In this document: one piece after another, positions 60,401-64,000 of the stretch
Position numbering within the stretch: position 1 is the first letter of the stretch
Layout: every line of letters begins with the position of its first letter
DNA from: Pipra filicauda
Taxonomy: Eukaryota; Chordata; Aves; Passeriformes; Pipridae
Reading direction: 5' to 3'
NCBI RefSeq assembly: GCF_003945595.2
Contig: NW_024104553.1
Coordinates: 434,001-498,000, forward strand
Length of the DNA: 64,000 nucleotides
Translations under genes and position numbers: made by a program
The notes under the pieces: generated by a model
The model's database searches: none
What the model saw: the letters and a program-made list of their open reading frames with translations, nothing else
Told to the model about the DNA's origin: nothing

Positions 60401-63152
60401 AAAATATTCTTGTCTACCATTTGTAGTTCAATATTCCTCCATCACCATGTCTATGACTTACTTTGATGTGTGGCTGTCCTTGAAAGACAAGAGGTGAAAT
60501 GAAACAAATGAAGATGAGGTTACAGTCTTGGTACTGCTGGAAGCTAATGTTGTCTAGAGCAGTGTAATGGTAATGTCACTTGGCAGTTTACCAATGTCAG
60601 GTTTTCCTTATTTTACTTGATCTCTGTTTAAAAAAAAAAAAAAAAATTCAGTATTTGTGTCCTAAGAAAAATGTACAAGGTTGCTTTGGGTGCTAACCGT
60701 TAGATCCAACTGTTTCAAGTGTAGGCCCTGGAAGCAGAGAAAACTTATGCTTTATTTATGTGCTAAGTGCCTGGGGCTAAGCCATGTAATTTCTGAACTT
60801 GAGGAGAAGTTTTCTTTGTGAATCTAGGGTATAAATTTTTGTGAGCTAAACAAACCTATAGTTTTTCTCACTAACTTCTTTTATTTATTTTTATGAAGTA
60901 CTCCTGTCATGTGTACAGAACATTGAATGAATGGATTTTACCTGATGTTCAAATAATGAATTAATTTTTAGTCTGTTATTCTCTTCTGAAGCTCAATATT
61001 TTGTTGCATAGTGTTATCAAAGCTGTAATTACCCAGAAGATGATGCAATAAAAAGCAAATTTGGAACATGCCTGAAATGGAACATGGGGTGGGGAAGGTG
61101 GAAGAATAGCAGATTTTTTTTGACACAGACTTTGAAAACAACTTTTTCATAGACCTGCTTTTATACTAATATTCATTATACAGTAAAAACGGATTTGGTG
61201 AAAAGGCTTAAAATGTAGTGCAGTTCTTTATTCATATTCAGGCACAGCAACATGAGCTATGCTTGGTATTTCACCAAGAAAGCTGGGATGAAAAGATTCT
61301 GGTTGGACATTTTGGAAAGCTCCTTTTTTATACTTCACTTGTACAGTACAAAAGGCCTTTTAAAGAGAAGTGCAGGGCACCACAGTGGTACTGGAGAACA
61401 GGCTGCCAGTGCTGAATTTTTCAGTTGAGACACCTTTCTGTGTCTGGAGCAGAAGGGGAAGATTTGGTGTAAGAGATGCTGAAAGGAACAAAGGCTGTAA
61501 GATATGAGATACATCAAGCAAAGCTAAGTAACTGATCTTCTAGAGCCTTCATAATTGTGAAAAGGCAGAACTATAGCCCTTAAGCAAAGATATGGGCATG
61601 AGGTAGACTGGTTCCAGAAGAGTCATGGACACAAAGTCCAAAAATTACTCTCCACCAGCCTGTTGCTGCCAAGTGTGGCTTATAGAGGTGGTGCTAAACT
61701 GTTGTCCCTCTCAAACCTCTAGCTTAGAGTTGTTTCTTCAGTAGTTTCCCAATTCTGCTCCTTTAGTAATCATTCAACATGGCTCTTTCTTCTCCCTGGG
61801 ACTTGTTTCATTAGTCACGTCTATTGCTTTAGGGCCTGAGAGTTTTCTGAGTAAAAGGAAAATGTTCAGGTGAAAGGTCAGACTGGGTTTTGCTGTTGTC
61901 ATTTCTCTTCTGTGTTGTATGTGTTGAGACCTTTAATTTCCACGCACAGCTCTCCTGGGACAAGCCAGAAGGGACTAGCTAGCCTTGTTTATTTTTTTTG
62001 GAGATCCCTCTGTTAGCAAGGGCTAGCCTCTAAGCACCCCGGGCATCTGAGTTTATCTTCTCTACAACAGCAGCAACAAACACATGTCCCAGGCTTGATC
62101 AGATCAACTTCTCAACCTTTCTTCCCTAACAAAATGCAATCTCCAAGTCCTGCTTGCTTCGATGGAAGGGGGAAGACAGACATATAAAACAAGAGTTCAG
62201 TATGTATGCTACACAGACATACATCTTGAAGTAGCATGCTTTACTCTTGACACAGCCTTGCACTCCTGGTGATCACAATCAATCCTGTAGCCACTTCAGT
62301 GCCCCAAGATTGTCTTCTAAGCCTGGCCTATGCTTCAGGATACAGAGGCTGAAAAATTCAACCCAGTGCTCCTGGTTTTTTTCCCCCTCACTGTCTCTTT
62401 GAGTCAGACACTGATGTCATGATCTTCTTGGTGTGGCTTACTGCTATGTCCTTGCTTATCTGTTTGGACACAGGAATCTCCTGACACCAATGTAGGTATC
62501 ATTTCTGCTGGTGAGACCCAGGCCTGGGAAAAAATTGGCAAAAGCTACACCTCTTGCAAGCAGCCTCAAGCCTGTGCCCTTACAGACAGAAATCCCTGCA
62601 CTAGTTCAGGGTCTGGCTTGCACAAGAGGAACTGGAGACAAGATTTATTTCTCTGTGGTGGAAAAGATAAATTAATAACTTGTGTCTGGTCATTCACGCA
62701 AGCCCAGCTCAAGTGAACAGCACAGGGCACAGAAGTTGGTTGGAGATGTAGAAATATGCTCTTCCTATTATCCTTGAGTGTCCCAGTGTCCTTGAGATGT
62801 TACTTTCATGTTCTCTCAGCAGTGGCTCCAGTAGTCTAGGCATGGGATAGCAATGGGATATTTTCTACCTCTCAGGCAATATCCTATAGACCATAGACAC
62901 TGAGGGACACTCTGGCTGCTGCATGGAGTGAGTTTTCATCCAGCAGCTAAATGAGCCGTCAGTCCTGGTACACAAGACTAGAAAACACAATCCAACCTCC
63001 CTTACCTCCCTTCCGGTTGGCACCTTTCTTCTATAAAATGAGCTCTCAGGCCTTCTTTGCTCATTCCCCTTCTAAGGATGAAGCCCTTTCAGTGCCCATT
63101 TGTCATAGGTTTACTTGTTCTAAAAATCCAAGCAAAAATTTCCCTGTCCCAC
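57406..63152. other. Intergenic, no gene recognised
   Basis: About 5.7 kb with no long frames and no repeat I can name. An A run of about 17 lies near 60630. Confidence 0.5.
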
Positions 63153-63910
63153 TGTAAGAGAAGGAGGTTGAGTGAGGAGGGGAAGCGGTAATTAACTATA
63201 CAAAAGAACTAGCTGACAGGCCCGCATTCCTGGCTAACAGCCCTTCTAAAAAAATGCGGGGAGGGGGGAGGAGGTTTTCTCCTCCTCTCCTTACAAACGA
63301 GGGACACTTCACTTTGTGCCTTAAGGGGGACAAGGTGTATTGGAAAAGCTTGGAGGCCATTTTGCTCTCGACCTGGTCATCTGTCTGTTCTCCGGCCTCA
63401 GTTTGTCTACGGTCTGCTCTCTTGCCAGCCGAATCTGCTCAGATTTCATCGCAGAGTTTGTGCTCACCGATGAACAAAGGAGGAGCCCTGTCTACAGCCA
63501 GTCGCAGACAGCGTGAGTTTAGTGGGAAAGAAATCGCCTTTCTTTTCCCTTTCTTCCCCTTCCCCTCCTTGGTGGGGGCGGAGATCTCCATTTCGGCTCC
63601 TCCCGTGATCCGGGGCCCCCACGTGGCGACCACCAGTGATCCAACAGCGCCCCCTGCAGGCCACCACAGAGCACTGCAGGCTCTGCACCTCCAGCGATCC
63701 AACAGCGCCCCCTGCCAACCGTGATTAGAATTGCGCTAGAGGATAGAAGTATCCTTTTTGAAGGGGACTTTTTGGGTACAGGATTATTGCTTAGTTGTTT
63801 TTGTGTCTGTTACTGTTTTTGCCAATATACATATATCCTTTAATAAAAGGTTGTTATTTCTTCCTTTTTCCATACTTCCTGGATTGGAGCCTCTTAATTT
63901 TGGCTTTACA
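63153..63910 (+). mobile_element. Probable LTR of an endogenous retrovirus
   Basis: Starts TGTAAGAGAAGGAGG and ends TTTTGGCTTTACA, giving the inverted pair TGTAA/TTACA. A poly(A) hexamer in CTTTAATAAAAGG at about 63839-63851 lies about 60 bases before the end, as in R-U5. GC-rich U3. No matching flanking duplication was found and no primer-binding site is evident in the last 90 bases of the window. It may be a solo LTR with decayed flanks. The 156-codon frame at 63254-63724 is LTR sequence. Confidence 0.5.
63641..63720 (-). promoter_or_regulatory. Two tandem CTCF-like motifs, minus orientation
   Basis: GATCCAACAGCGCCCCCTGC occurs twice, 58 bases apart (near 63639 and 63697). On the minus strand the first reads CCTGCAGGGGGCGCT (14 of 15 against the CTCF core). 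The second keeps the GCAGGGGGCGCT core but has a weaker left end. Binding is inferred from motif only. Confidence 0.45.
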
Positions 63911-64000
63911 ATTTCTGAGAGAGAAGAGTTTGGTCTACCTCATAACTCATCCTCCTTAGCAAAACACTCCAGTCTCTTTAAACTGAGGTGCCATTGCAGT
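63911..64000. other. Right flank of the LTR, window edge
   Basis: Ninety bases with nothing recognisable. If the LTR belonged to a full provirus, its internal region would begin here; no TGG-type primer-binding site is seen. Confidence 0.4.

Noticed and set aside
63254..63724. 156-codon plus-strand ORF near the window end
   Set aside because: It lies in LTR U3-like sequence with low-complexity, Pro/Ser-rich translation and is open on both strands.
26142..64000. Exons of SYNDIG1, the next gene beyond CST7 in human
   Set aside because: I looked for its conserved C-terminal membrane block on the minus strand and did not find it. It may lie to the right of the window or be missed by eye.
1..64000. 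CRISPR arrays, bacterial operons or other prokaryotic systems
   Set aside because: Spliced genes, CR1 and SINEs mark this as vertebrate nuclear DNA, and no regularly spaced repeats were seen.

Overview
The window reads as vertebrate, and specifically bird, nuclear DNA. It carries spliced genes with GT-AG introns, many CR1 LINE copies of the avian type, bird-style endogenous retrovirus LTRs, and two SINEs with a tRNA-Ile head joined to a CR1 tail. That last design is the one I know as TguSINE1 from songbirds, so a passerine is the best guess. A second, tRNA-Glu-headed SINE with an RTE-like tail would fit a lineage that carries AviRTE elements, perhaps a suboscine, but this rests on memory of the families and not on a search.

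There are two real genes, placed tail to tail. (1) APMAP on the plus strand (635-9296): the last seven coding exons, 345 codons plus stop. The N-terminal roughly 70 residues, with the membrane anchor, lie to the left of the window. One of its introns uses a GC donor. (2) CST7, cystatin F, on the minus strand (26141 down to 20620): four exons with matching phases giving a complete 152-residue secreted cysteine-protease inhibitor. The same two neighbours face each other in mammals (human 20p11.21), which supports both calls.

The rest is repeats and apparently non-genic DNA. From 9.3 to 20.6 kb there are two plus-strand CR1 copies and an 840-bp solo LTR with perfect 5-bp target duplications. From 26 to 46 kb the DNA is sparse: one TguSINE1-like copy, one minus-strand CR1 and a CTCF-like motif. 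From 46 to 57.4 kb is a repeat nest. It holds an LTR-like unit split by a tRNA-Glu SINE, a second LTR-like unit with a (TCTG)n tract, a CR1 with both ORFs recognisable but decayed (itself split by a second tRNA-Glu SINE in the opposite orientation), and an older CR1 with only its 5' part and 3' tail. At 63.1-63.9 kb is another probable LTR with two tandem CTCF-like motifs.

I found no operon-like, defence or otherwise new gene system. The points most worth a second look are: the cystatin F that has lost one of the two cysteines that make the human dimer while keeping the glycosylation site; the GC-AG intron in APMAP; the tRNA-Glu SINE pair with clean 12-14 bp target duplications; and the CTCF-like motifs, several carried on mobile elements.
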